Positions 11,550 through 21,710 of a stretch of DNA of 64,000 nucleotides are shown in pieces. The notes below the pieces were generated by a model that did no database searches, was not told where the DNA came from, and worked only from the letters and a program-made list of their open reading frames with translations. The translations under genes and the position numbers were made by a program. This DNA comes from Actinernus sp. WN-2022 (lineage: Eukaryota; Cnidaria; Anthozoa; Actiniaria; Actinernidae): assembly GCA_030867875.1 (NCBI GenBank), contig JAOWCC010001634.1:97443321-97507320 (forward strand), in the 5' to 3' direction. Within the stretch, counting starts at the first letter, position 1, and each line of letters starts with the position of its first letter.

Positions 11550-11911
11550 ATACATGCATCAAGAGTTCCGGACTTCCGGTTGGATCACACTGCATTCTGG
11601 GTAGGTGGGCTCAGAAAAGTGGGCATCAACTTCTAGATCGGCCATATTGGATTTGAGTGCAGTCGATTTTTGCTCCTTTGCAAGTTCAAAAACTTACTAC
11701 CTAATACACGGATTATCTTACCTTTACAGATTCTTCAGTTGGGAGTCCTAAGTCGATGTTTAAGCTTTAGAACGGGATTAATAAAGTTTCCAAGTTGACT
11801 GCGCTCAAATCCAATATGGCCGCTCTGGAAGTTGATGCCCACTTTTCTGAGCCCGCCTACCCAGAATGCAGTGTGATCCAACCGGAAGTCCGGAACTCTT
11901 GATGCATGTAT
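11550..11911. mobile_element. MITE with arms of about 110 bp
   Basis: Left TACATGCATCAAGAGTTCCG and onward is repeated as its complement ending CTTGATGCATGTA. The arms share CCGGTTGGATCACACTGCAT and CCAATATGGCC. It is nested in the Mutator-like element. Confidence 0.85.
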
Positions 11912-13099
11912 TGCTCTTCTCGACGTGTATAAAACCCGCCACATTTTGAAATGTAAATTAGCCGTAAGTCGCACTGGTTGAATGGCCTGTTAGAAAACGG
12001 GTAAGAATGAGCATTTTTAAAAGTCAATCAGAATCGAGTACATATATGCTGGTACTTCGCTGGAGTCTGTCGCTGTTTCGCAGACGGACTTAACTAGGGT
12101 TCAGTTCGAATGTGACGCAGGCTATGCTAGAAGTAGTGTGTCCCAAAGACTTTTGGCCAGGATTGTAGGATCTGACGTAATCAGTTTTTTTACATGTACA
12201 CCAACAAACTATTACTATGAAGAAAAGCAAAACAAGTTTCGGGATTCTCAACTTTTGTAAGGCTTCTGTTCACAGATAATTTCTCATTGTTCCATTTGCT
12301 TCTCTTTTTTTTCCATTCTGTTTCCTTTCTTGTTTCTGTAAATTCTTGTATAGGAGAATCACTCGATTAATTACACCACTACTTGCTAATCATGTACGTA
12401 AGCCTGTCTTTACACTTAATTTAAATTAGATTTAAGTCTTTTTAATTCTATTCTTTTTCAGTGACTTTGTTATATCTGCGTTATGCGTTATTTAGGAATA
12501 CAAATGAAAAGGTGCTATTTATTTGTTTTATTTTCGTCCTCAAGGACGCAAACAGCCAAATTTAATGCGGCTAGATAAAATACCCTGGTTATTTTCTCAA
12601 GGAATTTCTACTGCATCTACCAGGACAAAAAGTATACTTTGAACCTTTTGCGTCACCGGCGACAACGCGAAAGGACACCGACAACAATTGAGTACTAAAA
12701 TGTTGACAAGCTTGAAGTTGACTCTTGTACAGAGACTCATTGTTTTTCGTTTTGGGACAATTAGTTTTGATCTGGGACATTGTTTTATGGAGCGAGTCCT
12801 CACTTGACTCATTAAATGCACTTTGTAACAAAATCACAGCTCTTTCGAAGCTGAATAATAAACAGCGTTACGTTCTAATGAAATCAAGAAACGGAGACGT
12901 AAGCAGAAAGATACGCTCAACGGAAGCATATACAGAAGGAACGAAGTTTCCTTATTCTTACATTTCTGCTTCAGTCGAGCTTCCGTCGCTTCCGTTCCAG
13001 TGAAAACTAGTTAAACGTGAGCAGAAGCAGCTGTGAGAAGAATTTAGCCAATCAGAATGGTCATTCTCAGGCCCTTAGCAATATAAATATAGCTTCCAT

Positions 13100-13800
13100 T
13101 GTGTTCACTATTACGCTTACGCATAATTGCTTCCATCGTGTTCTTTTCACTCGTACGCGTACGCTTATGCTTCCGTCGTGTTCAATTCCAGTCTTACGCT
13201 TCCGTCGTGTCCATTTTCACTCTTATGCTTATGCTTCCGTCCTGTTCATTTTCACTCATACGCCTATGCTTCCATCTTGTTCAATACCACTCTTACGCTT
13301 ATGTTTCCGTCGTGTTCATTTTCACTCTTACGCTTACGCTTATGCTTCCGTCTTGTTCAATAGCACTCTTCGCTTCCGTCGTGTTCATTTTCACGCTTAC
13401 GCTTATGCTTCCGTCGTCAGTGTTCATTTTCACTCTTACGCTTACGCTTATGTTTCCGTCTTGTTCAATAGCACTCTTACGCTTCCGTCGTGTTGATTTT
13501 CACGCTTACGCTTATGCTTCCGTCGTCAGTGTTCATTTTCACTCTTACACTTACGCCTGTGCTTCTGTTGTATTCATTTTCACTCTTACTCTTATGCCTC
13601 CGTCGTTGTCATTTTCGTTCATACGCTTATGCCTCCGTCGTGGTCATTTTCGCTCATACGCTTATGCTTCCGTCGTGGTAATTTTCACTCTTACTCTCGC
13701 GCTTATGCTTCCGTCGTATTCAATTCCACTCTTACTCTTATGCTTCCGTCGTGTTCATTTTCACTCTTACGCTGACACTTATGTTTCCGTCGCTAATGAA
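13100..13800 (+). repeat. Irregular pyrimidine-rich tandem repeat
   Basis: Repeats of CTTACGCTTATGCTTCCGTC and GTGTTCATTTTCACTC alternate with variable spacing. Long open frames (up to 247 codons) exist in more than one frame because the repeat lacks stops, not because it is coding. The composition (Leu/Ser/Phe/Cys-rich repeats) matches no protein family. A purine-rich relative lies at 12895-13000. Confidence 0.9.
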
Positions 13801-14107
13801 AACGAGGCTTTAGAAATTCTGAAATCGAAAGCGATGACTTAATCTGCTTTACGTCGTCAGCTAAACTGTCTATTGGGTCTTTCAGTGTTTCTCCTTTTTC
13901 AACGATTGAATTCTTGTCATCACAGGAAGCCGTAATTTCCATACCTTCCGCCATCTTGGATCTTAGTTGGCTTTTCGTCCTGTTAGCAGGTCGCGGCTAG
14001 ATTCCATCCGCCAGAATGTCGAATTGCAATGCACTGCACTATTTTCTCGATGTTATATTTCTAGGGTACAAACTAAAGTGGCACTTAGAAATTTAGGCGA
14101 ACAAGTA

Positions 14108-14212
14108 CGCTTCCCTAACTATATAAAAACAAATATCGGCTCCACGAAGACTCGAACCGAAACCCTAACCCATCTATTAACCGAAACCCTAACCGTCACT
14201 ATCCATTACGCC
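14108..14212 (-). ncRNA. tRNA-like SINE head (remnant)
   Basis: On the minus strand an A-box-like TGGATAGTGACGG and a B box GGTTCGAGTC are separated by an insertion of TTAGGGTTTCGG copies. It is a degenerate tRNA-derived sequence. The insert explains the telomere-like CCCTAA motifs. Confidence 0.35.
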
Positions 14213-15036
14213 ACGAGAGTTTTTCTGTCAACAACCGCTATTTTAGAACTTTTATACTGCATGCTGTTTGATTAGCAGGCGTTACTTCATTAGAAACCAG
14301 TTCCTGATTGCGCAACTTCAGTAGGAAACGTTATGTTGTACTAACGCGGTATACTCCGGCATCGAACCATGAAAGCGAGGTCGGTCGGTCTAGATGTTCC
14401 AAAACTTTCAAATGTTCAGAATAGCAGTTATTAGCATTAAAACCTTTGAAATAACATCAAAGCGAGACTGGTAGGGCAATGGTTGACTAATTTCATACCG
14501 AAAGTTCGGCCATCCCTTCATGTAGGACGACACGAATTGCTACCAAATTGTATTCTATCGTATTGTATTGTGTTGCGTTCTATTGTTGTATTGAATTGTA
14601 TTGTATTGAATTGTATTGTGTTGTATTCTATTGTATTTTTGAAAAAAAAATCGTGTCGTGCTACATAAAGGGATTGCCGAAAGTTCTGTTATTTCATTGA
14701 AATTGAAGGCACTCAAATTTCACAGAATTAGGTTGATTTTCTCATGTGCTGACCAGTAGTCATTGCTGACCTGTAGAAATAACTACAGCAATATTCCCGA
14801 TTAGTATATACCACACTGGCTACTCGTAGCAGCGATTACCTCGCGCGAGTTTTTGTCTATTTGACAGAAAATGAACTATTTGGTGCTGGCTATTCACTTG
14901 TGCGGTATACTAGCGGCTCGGTAAATATGCACCACTATTCACCTCCACTTCGGTGAATAATTGTCCACTATTGCATACGGTCTATAGCGACATAATTAAC
15001 ATTAATATTACATTTCTCGTGCTACATCGTTTTAAA
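14213..15036 (+). other. Repeat-rich intron sequence with ATTGT microsatellite
   Basis: Bases 14550-14640 are dominated by ATTGT/ATTGA pentamers. The rest is AT-rich with no feature I can name. Confidence 0.6.
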
Positions 15037-16287
15037 GCCTGGTTCACACTAGCGACAAAGCACAAGCAACATACGTAGACGCAGTGTCGTATTTATCATT
15101 AGCAGTACTCGTTCTACTTACAGGTGGAAGATCAGAACAAGAGCTAGCCTGCAGAACAGGCGCTTTTAGAAGAAACCCCAGAAAGTAGCTCTTGCGAGCG
15201 ACGCGAGAGAAAATAAGCGCCTGCCGCCATCTTACGGAAATTTGAATTCTGCTCCTTTTCCGCATGGATTAACATGATTATTAAACATGTCGATCAAACT
15301 TTGCGTGCTCGTAACTTTGTCGGCATCTAAGATATGTAGTCAAAACATTGCACAGTTCATTGTTATTACCTTTATTTCTCCTGTCCAAGTCTCTACAGTG
15401 TGGGATTTATTCACGACCACGGCCTCTATAAAGTCGCTCAGTCCCGCTCAGTTTTTCCTTCATCAGTTCATTTACTCGACCCTGACTGACTCTTTCACTC
15501 GAACCGGCAGGTTTAAAGTACAGGTCACAATTCACAGGTCGGGTTATTAATTCTAAGACAAATCCTAACCCTAACCACAAACCTAACCCTAACCATCAGA
15601 CGAGTTCACAGGTAAACGATGGGTTCTCACTCACCTAGAGCTAGGGTTCAGACCTGTGAATTGTGACCTGTACTTTAAACCTGCCCTCGAAAATTACTTT
15701 AGGGAACTGAGTTCTACGTCTAGATCGTAGAGGGAAATGGCTTTTAAGTCCCAGTGTATTTAGTTTCGATTAACTGATCCTTCACAATGCTTTGCAAATA
15801 GGACAATGCCAAAGCGCTAAGTCATCCTGTCTGACTCGACTTCCACGGCAACCAGTTGGAAAATAAGGCTTTTACCTGTTGGTAAAACCGCCAAAATATC
15901 TCGTCTAGAAAGTACAAATGTCACTGCCTGCTTTGTTCTTCTAAATACTTTCCTGGATTACGCTCAACCGCTCGATCACTTCTGACTTGTCGCCGCCATT
16001 TCAGTCAGTTCGTAGGAGGAATGTGCGACATTTCGTGACACATGACAGCGATGACAGCTAATTGACCAATCAGTATAAGGATGGCTGCAGGCCCTCCTTC
16101 TCCTCTGTCGTGCCAGTCTCCTTTTTCCATTTTCACGCGGCCAAATTATTTTATCACTTCCTTTGCGTTGAAATAACACTGAGGGCCTGTTTCGCAGGCT
16201 AAACAAGAGCCGCCAATGATCAATACATTCATAGGTCTGCGTATGTTGCTTGTGCTCATGCTTATGTGGCTAGTGAAAATCCGGATT
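15037..16287. mobile_element. Possible DNA transposon with imperfect inverted ends
   Basis: The left end GCCTGGTTCACACTAGCGAC then GCACAAGCAACATACG resembles the complement of the right end (CGTATGTTGCTTGTGC ... GGCTAGTGAAAATCCGG). The arms are imperfect and the exact boundaries uncertain. A telomere-motif MITE is inserted in it (15505-15685). Confidence 0.5.
15505..15685. mobile_element. MITE with internal CCCTAA motifs (copy 1)
   Basis: The ends GGCAGGTTTAAAGTACAGGT and their complement (ACCTGTACTTTAAACCTGCC) enclose CCTAACCCTAACC repeats and a GACGAGTTCACAGGTAAAC core. CTCGAA flanks both sides. A second copy at 57255-57454 is inserted in the BEL gag region. Confidence 0.85.
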
Positions 16288-16390
16288 AAATGTAGAAGAG
16301 GCCGATATTTTTGTATTGTCTGATCATCTAATTATCCTGTTGTTTGTAGTACAATTTTCTATTCCTTCACTTTACGTATTTCATCCCCAG

Positions 16391-16450
16391 GCATTCTACG
16401 AAAGGCTCACGAGGGAATGAATACGAAAGTGTCAACGTTCTCTACGTGAG
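16391..16450 (+). CDS. Exon: cytoplasmic tail cassette with NEYESV motif
   Basis: This 60-nt exon runs from the acceptor TCATCCCCAG to the donor GTGAG|GTGAAT, phase 2-2. With the AG left by the previous exon it gives Arg, then a Ser/Gly/Lys-rich stretch and NEYESVNVLYV. YESV fits a YxxV phosphotyrosine site (ITIM/ITAM-like half or SH2 site); VLYV adds a second tyrosine. The exon is only 20 codons, so recognition rests on splice signals, phase, and the joins on both sides. It is divisible by three and could be skipped in frame. Confidence 0.72.
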
Positions 16451-17157
16451 GTGAATGTTCATTCTAAAGATTTGTCCTGGCGATACGAGCATAGATTAGT
16501 AATATATCTAATTTCTATAATAAGGTTCACATTTATTTTTCCACTTAATAGTTACATAATGTTATGCAAATACACAAACTGTCGTCTATGGTTCTATTAT
16601 GATATAGAAATGACTAATTCTAAGGTTTAGGATACTTTTTCTTCTGAATAATGCCCGTATTTACATTGCCTCGTACGTATAAATTCACAGTTCCACAACC
16701 GCAAAAATTGCTCCGTCTCGCAAGCCACAAACTGTAACCCGAAGACATAAAAAAACATGGCGAAAAACGGCGATATTCTTCGTAATATTCTCGATGATTT
16801 ATCGATTTCGAATCTTTCATTGAATTTCTTAAATCTTTCCGAAGAACTTCATCTTCTTCTGACGAGCTTGTGGGCCAAGATGGCGCCTGCATTTTCTCGG
16901 GAACATTGCTGCGTTCTTATGGGTCTGAAGTGTATTTAATTGACAGGTGTGGAACTATGAATACGGCTAACAGCCAATTAAAGCGTTCGTACTATCGAAA
17001 TGTATTTTATAATCGGCGTTGGTATTGGCTGACTGCTAGCAAATGCGTCGTCATTGACTCTCGCTTTGAAATAAAATATTTGCAAATACCAGCGAGAAGA
17101 CGCCTTTGCCTCATGGATACAGCACATAATTTCGTTCTTGTTTTCTCCGCGTTGTAG

Positions 17158-17205
17158 CGCTGATGAACCGATATCTGGTGGAGAATATTCAAGCATCCAT
17201 GATAG
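17158..17205 (+). CDS. Exon: tail cassette with GEYSSI motif
   Basis: A 48-nt phase 2-2 exon lies between the acceptor GCGTTGTAG and the donor GATAG|GTTAGT. It reads ADEPISGGEYSSIHD plus a split serine. YSSI is a YxxI site; with YESV of the preceding exon it gives two YxxI/V sites about 20 residues apart, wider than the classical ITAM spacing of 6-12. It is divisible by three. The acidic, Gly/Ser-rich context suits a disordered signalling tail. Confidence 0.72.
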
Positions 17206-18288
17206 GTTAGTGATGTACAGTTAAAAATATGTTTTGTGTGAGACTAAACGTACGAACCGTACCTACTAGCTGCACGTTTGTTGCGTTTGCACCGTTTCCG
17301 CCCTACCTACTAGATGCACAATTTCAAGTTCAACTTTATTATACACTGTTTACATTAATGTTTACAAGTAAGGATAGATACTTTTATACTAAAAATGAAA
17401 TAAAATGTAAATCAAGGAAGAGCAATTGAGCATTGATGTGCTGTAGCCAAAGTAGCAAAGCTTTCGAGTTGGTTACTGCTTACGTTTAAATGAGAGAGAA
17501 TTCAAAACTGAGCTCTATATTAACACATGACGATGTTAAAACGTGACGAAGATACTGGGGTAATACGTCACGAGACGTAGTGGAGTTACGTGATCGCCGT
17601 TTCTGTCACGTTGTGACGCCATCTGTGCATCAGAGGGCACACCCGCGGCAAAACGACACTTTGTTTAATACAGTAATTAAAGACAAAGGAATGATATAAA
17701 TTGAGGCTCCATCCCGGTTTGTGGAAAACTACCAACCCACCCCTCCCTTGGATATGCATCGTTTTATCAATGATTAACCGTTAAAGGTTAGGGTGAAGTG
17801 TGGGGAGGGGTGGGGATTTCCAAGAAATTGTGATTGATCCAAAAATTATTTCATTCAAAACGTGACGTCACCTGTGCTTCTGTACTATAATAACACATGG
17901 CTATCGACTAATCAAGAGTGCGCGTTTATAGTACGGAATTACCGTGATGTCGAGTTTTATAACATGTCTAGTTTAATCATAGTTAATAGAGTGGAATGGT
18001 TAGGAAACTCAGGGACCTTCTTTGTTATATGTCTTTGTTAGCTTTTTTCAACCACTACCGTGCACAAAACACAATAGAAATTCCAACATGTTAATCAATC
18101 AGCCAATAGAAACGTGTGAGTTCAGTCGTTCAGGGAACGCTAATGAACTATGATCGTGCACAATCTTTTGTCTTACCCCTTCCAACCTAAATCGCAGCGC
18201 CTTTGTTAGCCCTTTTGAAGTTTGCCGGGTTTCCTAACCATTCCACTCTATTAACTATGGTTTAATACATACCTGTTATTCTTCGTAG
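17206..18288 (+). other. Intron with a MITE
   Basis: Nothing coding was found between 17206 and 17978. The CACACCCGCGGCAAAACG at 17638-17655 resembles the end of the 28975-29324 element and is probably a relic. Bases 17979-18259 are a MITE listed separately. Confidence 0.5.
17979..18259. mobile_element. MITE with CATAGTTAATAGAG ends
   Basis: The left end CATAGTTAATAGAGTGGAAT then GGTTAGGAAAC is the complement of the right end (GTTTCCTAACCATTCCACTC then TATTAACTATG). GTTTAAT flanks both sides, a probable 7-8-bp target duplication. It ends only 29 bp before the NPLY exon. Confidence 0.85.
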
Positions 18289-18339
18289 CCCCGAAATGTG
18301 TTATCCAAGCAAGATTACAGACAATCCCCTATATGACGT
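18289..18339 (+). CDS. Exon: tail cassette with DNPLYDV (NPxY) motif
   Basis: This 51-nt phase 2-2 exon sits between the acceptor CTTCGTAG and the donor GACGT|GTAAGT. It reads PEMCYPSKITDNPLYDV. NPLY is a canonical NPxY motif, used by PTB-domain adaptors and for clathrin-mediated uptake in many receptors. The strong GTAAGT donor fixes the exon end. It is divisible by three like its neighbours. The KITD..LYDV string resembles KITDTNYDYIRDV in the phase-incompatible exon at 21662, suggesting exon duplication. Confidence 0.77.
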
Positions 18340-18584
18340 GTAAGTAAATACATTTGCCATCGACTTTTATGATTGGAGCAATGCTGTGACTGAGTTTACT
18401 ACTATGGTATTTGATCAATGTCAGAAAGGTTGACTAGTAGAACTACATAAGAATACTATAAGGCTTGTGACTTACATATTTGGACACGAGGCATATCTTG
18501 CGTATATATGACTGCGGAGTTTAAAATTTTGAAAGCCACAGCTTGTAAACGCTATAGGAATTTTACAGGTAACAGACAGTGACC

Positions 18585-18715
18585 CCAAGGGAAAGGCTTT
18601 ACAGGATGGCAAACGCACTTTTAGAAAGATCGACAATCGGAGGTGGAAAATGATAGCATTTACAAACAGGTTTTGCTAATAACACTACCGATCTCGTACA
18701 CGTGGCTTTAATAAA
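18585..18715 (+). repeat. Dispersed repeat family member
   Basis: The signature GGAGGTGGAAAATGATAGCA then TTTACAAACAGGTTTTGCTA and TAACACTACCGATCTCGTAC is shared with copies at 2300-2460 (reverse), 24285-24445, 38890-39010, 41520-41640 and 44990-45215. Confidence 0.9.
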
Positions 18716-18771
18716 TGTATCCTGAAAAAGGCCCAGTGGGAAACTGAATGAATTTTGTAATACCGTCTGTT

Positions 18772-18894
18772 GGTATATACTTCATGGTAGTGTTTCGTTC
18801 CATATAGTCACCCTGCATAATCATTTTCTCTACTGTTTTACAGTATTATGCAGGGAGACTATGTGGAACGAAACACTACCATGAAGTATATACC
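18772..18894. mobile_element. Hairpin MITE, about 50-bp arms, 8-bp target duplication
   Basis: GGTATATACTTCATGGTAGT and onward to GCATAAT is repeated almost perfectly as its complement ending GTATATACC. The loop is only about 22 bp. CGTCTGTT flanks both sides (18764-18771 and 18895-18902). It is essentially two inverted ends with nothing between. Confidence 0.93.
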
Positions 18895-18969
18895 CGTCTG
18901 TTGGTCAAAAGGTGGCCTTCCCCTTAGTCACTGTGTTTCCAAAATGATATGAGCCTTGAGGCTGGTTAA

Positions 18970-19249
18970 AGCGGTTTTCACATGAGTGTCGTAAAACCAA
19001 ACGCAAATTACTCACAGCCAGCTAATCACAGGAGCAAGTAAATACAAAAAAGCCAACTGAAGGCTGGAAAAGTTCGTGAATGGGTTTCGCCTGAACCAAT
19101 CACGAGCCAAAGCAAAACCAAGACCAAAACATGATTGGTTTTACTTTGCAATTTCATTGGTCGATTAATAACATGCCATTTTCTCGGCCAATAGAAAAGC
19201 TAAGTAAACGCAAAACCAAATTACTTTCGACACTCATTTGAAATCCGCT
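18970..19249. mobile_element. MITE with (G)AGCGG ends
   Basis: AGCGGTTTTCACATGAGTGT then CGTAAAACCAAACGCAAAT is mirrored at the right end (GCAAAACCAAATTACTTTCG then ACACTCATTTGAAATCCGCT). The interior repeats AAGCAAAACCAAGACC-type motifs. Confidence 0.75.
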
Positions 19250-19270
19250 CTATCAACGTTTTCTGCAAAA

Positions 19271-19733
19271 CTTATAGTGTATATCAGGTCAAACATTTTT
19301 ATCACTACTATCGATTCTACATCAAGTGAATAGTGGAATAGTAGGATATTTATCGATTTGAGTGTTGCATCCATGAGTTAGATAGGTTTCTATTTATAAT
19401 ATATTCAAGCCGGTGACGTAAAATCGGTATAGTATATATACAAAAACATACTGGTAGACATAAATGACCTTTTGTAAACATCTGTTATATTTGAAGGCTA
19501 TATCAGTGATTTTTCCAAATGTTCTGTCAAAATCAGAAAACGGCTTCATTGAAAAGGAAAAAGAAATCCAAGTAAATAACCGAATTTACGTCACAACATT
19601 AGCATATTGGAAATAGAAACCTATAATTCATAGACGCATCACTCAAATCAAGAAATATTCTACTATTCAACTTTTAACTTGATGCAGAATTGATATTAAT
19701 GATAAAAATGTTTGACCTGATATACACTTTAAA
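19271..19733. mobile_element. MITE with arms over 100 bp
   Basis: The left arm (AGTGTATATCAGGTCAAACA ...) is repeated as its complement at the right (TGTTTGACCTGATATACACT). Further paired stretches include ATTCTACATCAAGTGAATAG and TAGATAGGTTTCTAT. A related half-element is at 21783-21895. Confidence 0.8.
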
Positions 19734-20089
19734 GGAAAATGGCGGCGCCCAGGTCTTCGCGGGGCCAACTTTGAGGGGCTCGTTCTCAACTCTGAAAATG
19801 TTTTATCAAATTTTAATACATTTTCTGAACGAAGTACATCTGAAAGATGCTTTAGAGCCCAAATGTGTTTTTCACTCGGGTATCCCTTTAACAGATTGGA
19901 ATGTGAATGCGTTTGTGAGTTTCCCGTAACCGAATGTCGTCAATTCAGAGTGGGCATCCTGTACAGTACATATGGGAAAGCGGCGTAAACCCTTAATACG
20001 TAAAAAATATAAACGACTATCGTAAAGAGGATATAGTTTGGTAATTTGTCAATTTGTATTACATAAGGTGTTTCCTCTTCTGTTTGCAG

Positions 20090-20116
20090 ATCAGGACCTG
20101 GTAATGGATATGAGAG
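20090..20116 (+). CDS. Micro-exon: tail cassette with NGYE motif
   Basis: The acceptor TCTGTTTGCAG and the donor GAGAG|GTAAAA bound only 27 nt. Read in phase 2-2 it gives SGPGNGYE plus a split codon, joining cleanly to both the 18289 exon (split Val) and the 22363 exon (split Ser). The pyrimidine-rich acceptor and the tyrosine fit the pattern of neighbouring exons. At this length the call depends on phase and context; alternatively it is a chance splice pair. Confidence 0.58.
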
Positions 20117-20147
20117 GTAAAACGAATCGACTTTGTCGTGTTTTTAG

Positions 20148-20615
20148 GGACCGGTCATTATTTAAGGGGATATGAAAAATTCAAGTCAAAACTCATACGG
20201 GGTTTGAATTTTTTGGGAAATATATCCGACGGGGTTCGAAAAAACGGGGTTGGATAAAAACATTTTTTTTTAAGTCATTAAGATTTTTTATTCGAACCCC
20301 GTCGGATATATTTCCCAAAAAATTCAAACCCCGTATGAATTTTGACTTGAATTTTTCATATCCCGTTACATAGTTGATTAAAAGAATCCGATACCCCGTA
20401 GGTTTTCCTGAAAAAAATACATGGTTTGCACTGAATTCCCAGAGATTCAAATGACAAAGGGCATGGCGGCCATGTTGGTGTACAGAACAAAAGAAGCTAA
20501 CGAGGAATCTATTGTTACCTGTACACCAACATGGCGGCTATGACGTCACGTGCAAAGGGTCCATTTCATACCCCGTACGATTTTTATCCAACCCGGTACT
20601 CCCCTTAAATAACTC
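20148..20615. mobile_element. Nested foldback element
   Basis: Inner arms 20163-20245 and 20290-20375 are complementary (ATATGAAAAATTCAAGTCAA and AATTCAAACCCCGT segments). Outer arms pair CATTATTTAAGGGGA with TCCCCTTAAATAACTCG, and CGGGGTTGGATAAAAA with TTTTTATCCAACCCGG. A third palindrome (CATGGCGGCCATGTTGGTGT and complement, 20462-20538) is nested in the right half. Confidence 0.85.
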
Positions 20616-21001
20616 GTCTCAAGTCAAATGACAGAAAATACTTAGTCGTATTCAACATTTTAATAAGTCTGACTGTAAGTATAATCAATGACGTTATCCG
20701 CGTACTTCTCGTGTATCGGGACTTGAATGCATGTTTTAAAATGTAGTTACCTGCGCCTCTGCTGCATCTTGGAAAGTCTGAATTTTATTGCCATTTATTA
20801 TTCAAGAAACCATGAGTTAAACATTCGCGATTTGTTTGCTTTTCCGCGATTGGCGTCACTACAATTGATATCCAACCACATATTAAAAGGGCGTATAGTC
20901 GCTTGCGGATTGATAAACACAGCCTACCGTTTATATACCAATTCTTAGAAGGATTCATATATTGTAACTACCGCAAGATAAATGACACGTAACTATAGCA
21001 T

Positions 21002-21389
21002 TAGCCTGCTATGCAGACGTATTTTTTCATTCTCATAAATTCGAAGAAAAAAGTAACGTCTGCTTACCCGAGCGCTTAATTAGTTTCCAATATGTACACC
21101 TCATTGTGTTATGGACCAATCAGATTTTACCTTCCATATTCTGGAAAGTGACGTAATGTTGCATTTAAAAGGAATTCAGACAGCACATTTGCCATTGACC
21201 AATCATAGGAGAGTGTTCACTGGCGCGCCAATTCACTAAAATTCTAACAATGGCTTTGATTGGGCAGGAAAATAAAACAACGTGCTGACGTCTGCTTGCA
21301 TATTGGAAACTAATTAAGCGCTCGGGTAAGCAGACGTTACTTTTTTCTTCGAATTTATGAGTGAAAAAATACGTCTGCATAGCAGGCTA
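21002..21389. mobile_element. Mutator-like MITE, perfect 9-bp target duplication
   Basis: The ends TAGCCTGCTATGCAGACGTA and the complement run about 92 bp inward with few mismatches. CTATAGCAT occurs directly before (20993-21001) and after (21390-21398). It belongs to the same TAGCC-ended family as 10379-12124. Confidence 0.93.
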
Positions 21390-21661
21390 CTATAGCATGT
21401 GACACTTCAGAAAAAGGAGGCATCTTTTCTCGGTTTCTGTCATAGAGATGGCTCACGCGTGCTATATCCCACTGATGAAATACTGGCATAATATTGTCAA
21501 ATAATATGCCGATATAAGGGAAAAGTGCATAAATTTATTTTAGCACGGAGCGTCGTATTGAAACCTTTGTGCGTGACAAGTAAAGCATATCGCGAAAGTG
21601 GGCTATTGAGATATGATCTCCGAAATCCTAATGATGTGACTTGATTTTTATACGATTTTAG

Positions 21662-21710
21662 GTAAAATTACTGATACAAACTACGATTATATCAGAGATG
21701 TTTGCAATAG
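21662..21710 (+). pseudogene. Exon-like segment in the wrong phase (KITDTNYDYI)
   Basis: An acceptor (ACGATTTTAG) and a donor (AATAG|GTCATT) bound 49 nt. Read in phase 1 it gives KITDTNYDYIRDVCN, similar to the KITDNPLYDV of the 18289 exon and with the same tyrosine character. But its neighbours supply phase 2, and in that phase the exon begins with an in-frame TAA. Unlike the other cassettes it is not divisible by three. It may be a decayed duplicated exon or an alternative exon that truncates the tail. I leave it out of the main model. Confidence 0.35.

Larger units (their letters stand above)
10379..12124. mobile_element. Mutator-like non-autonomous element, TAGCC ends, 9-bp target duplication
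   Basis: The ends TAGCCTGCGTCACATCCGAA (left) and the complementary TTCGAATGTGACGCAGGCTA (right) are flanked by the perfect 9-bp repeat TGCTAGAAG (10370-10378 and 12125-12133). The arms extend more than 100 bp. A 9-bp duplication with long inverted repeats is typical of Mutator-like elements. Related ends with 8-9-bp duplications occur at 21002, 28650 and 38424. The interior carries further insertions (10745-10890, 11550-11911) and a tRNA-like piece, but no transposase. Confidence 0.85.
10149..12165. mobile_element. Tc1/mariner-like non-autonomous element inserted in the minisatellite
   Basis: The left end is CAATCGTGGTCAAACGTCTT then GGGACAC; the right end is its near-complement (GTGTCCCAAAGACTTTTGGC then CAGGATTG). 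Both are flanked by TA (10147-10148 and 12166-12167). The disrupted minisatellite unit (CCGATAC then GATCTGA..) resumes across the element. The TA duplication and the ends fit Tc1/mariner. Most of the interior is a second inserted element, so the original was a short MITE. No transposase was seen. Confidence 0.78.
7621..16390 (+). other. 8.8-kb intron packed with satellites and nested transposons
   Basis: No convincing exon was found. It contains a MITE (7825-7968), the 140-bp array (7981-8625), a 21-G run (8949-8969), the 60-bp minisatellite (9590-10148), nested DNA transposons (10149-12165), a pyrimidine-rich satellite (13100-13800), tRNA-like SINE heads, ATTGT-rich sequence (14550-14640) and a larger inverted-repeat element (about 15037-16287). 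Confidence 0.6.

Noticed and set aside
12361..12400. Possible extra tail exon after an acceptor at 12354
   Set aside because: The acceptor joins the TM exon in phase, but no downstream donor gives a phase compatible with the next exon and the peptide has no tyrosine.
13099..13842. 247-codon open frame
   Set aside because: It is produced by a stop-free tandem repeat; other frames over the same bases are also open and no domain is visible.
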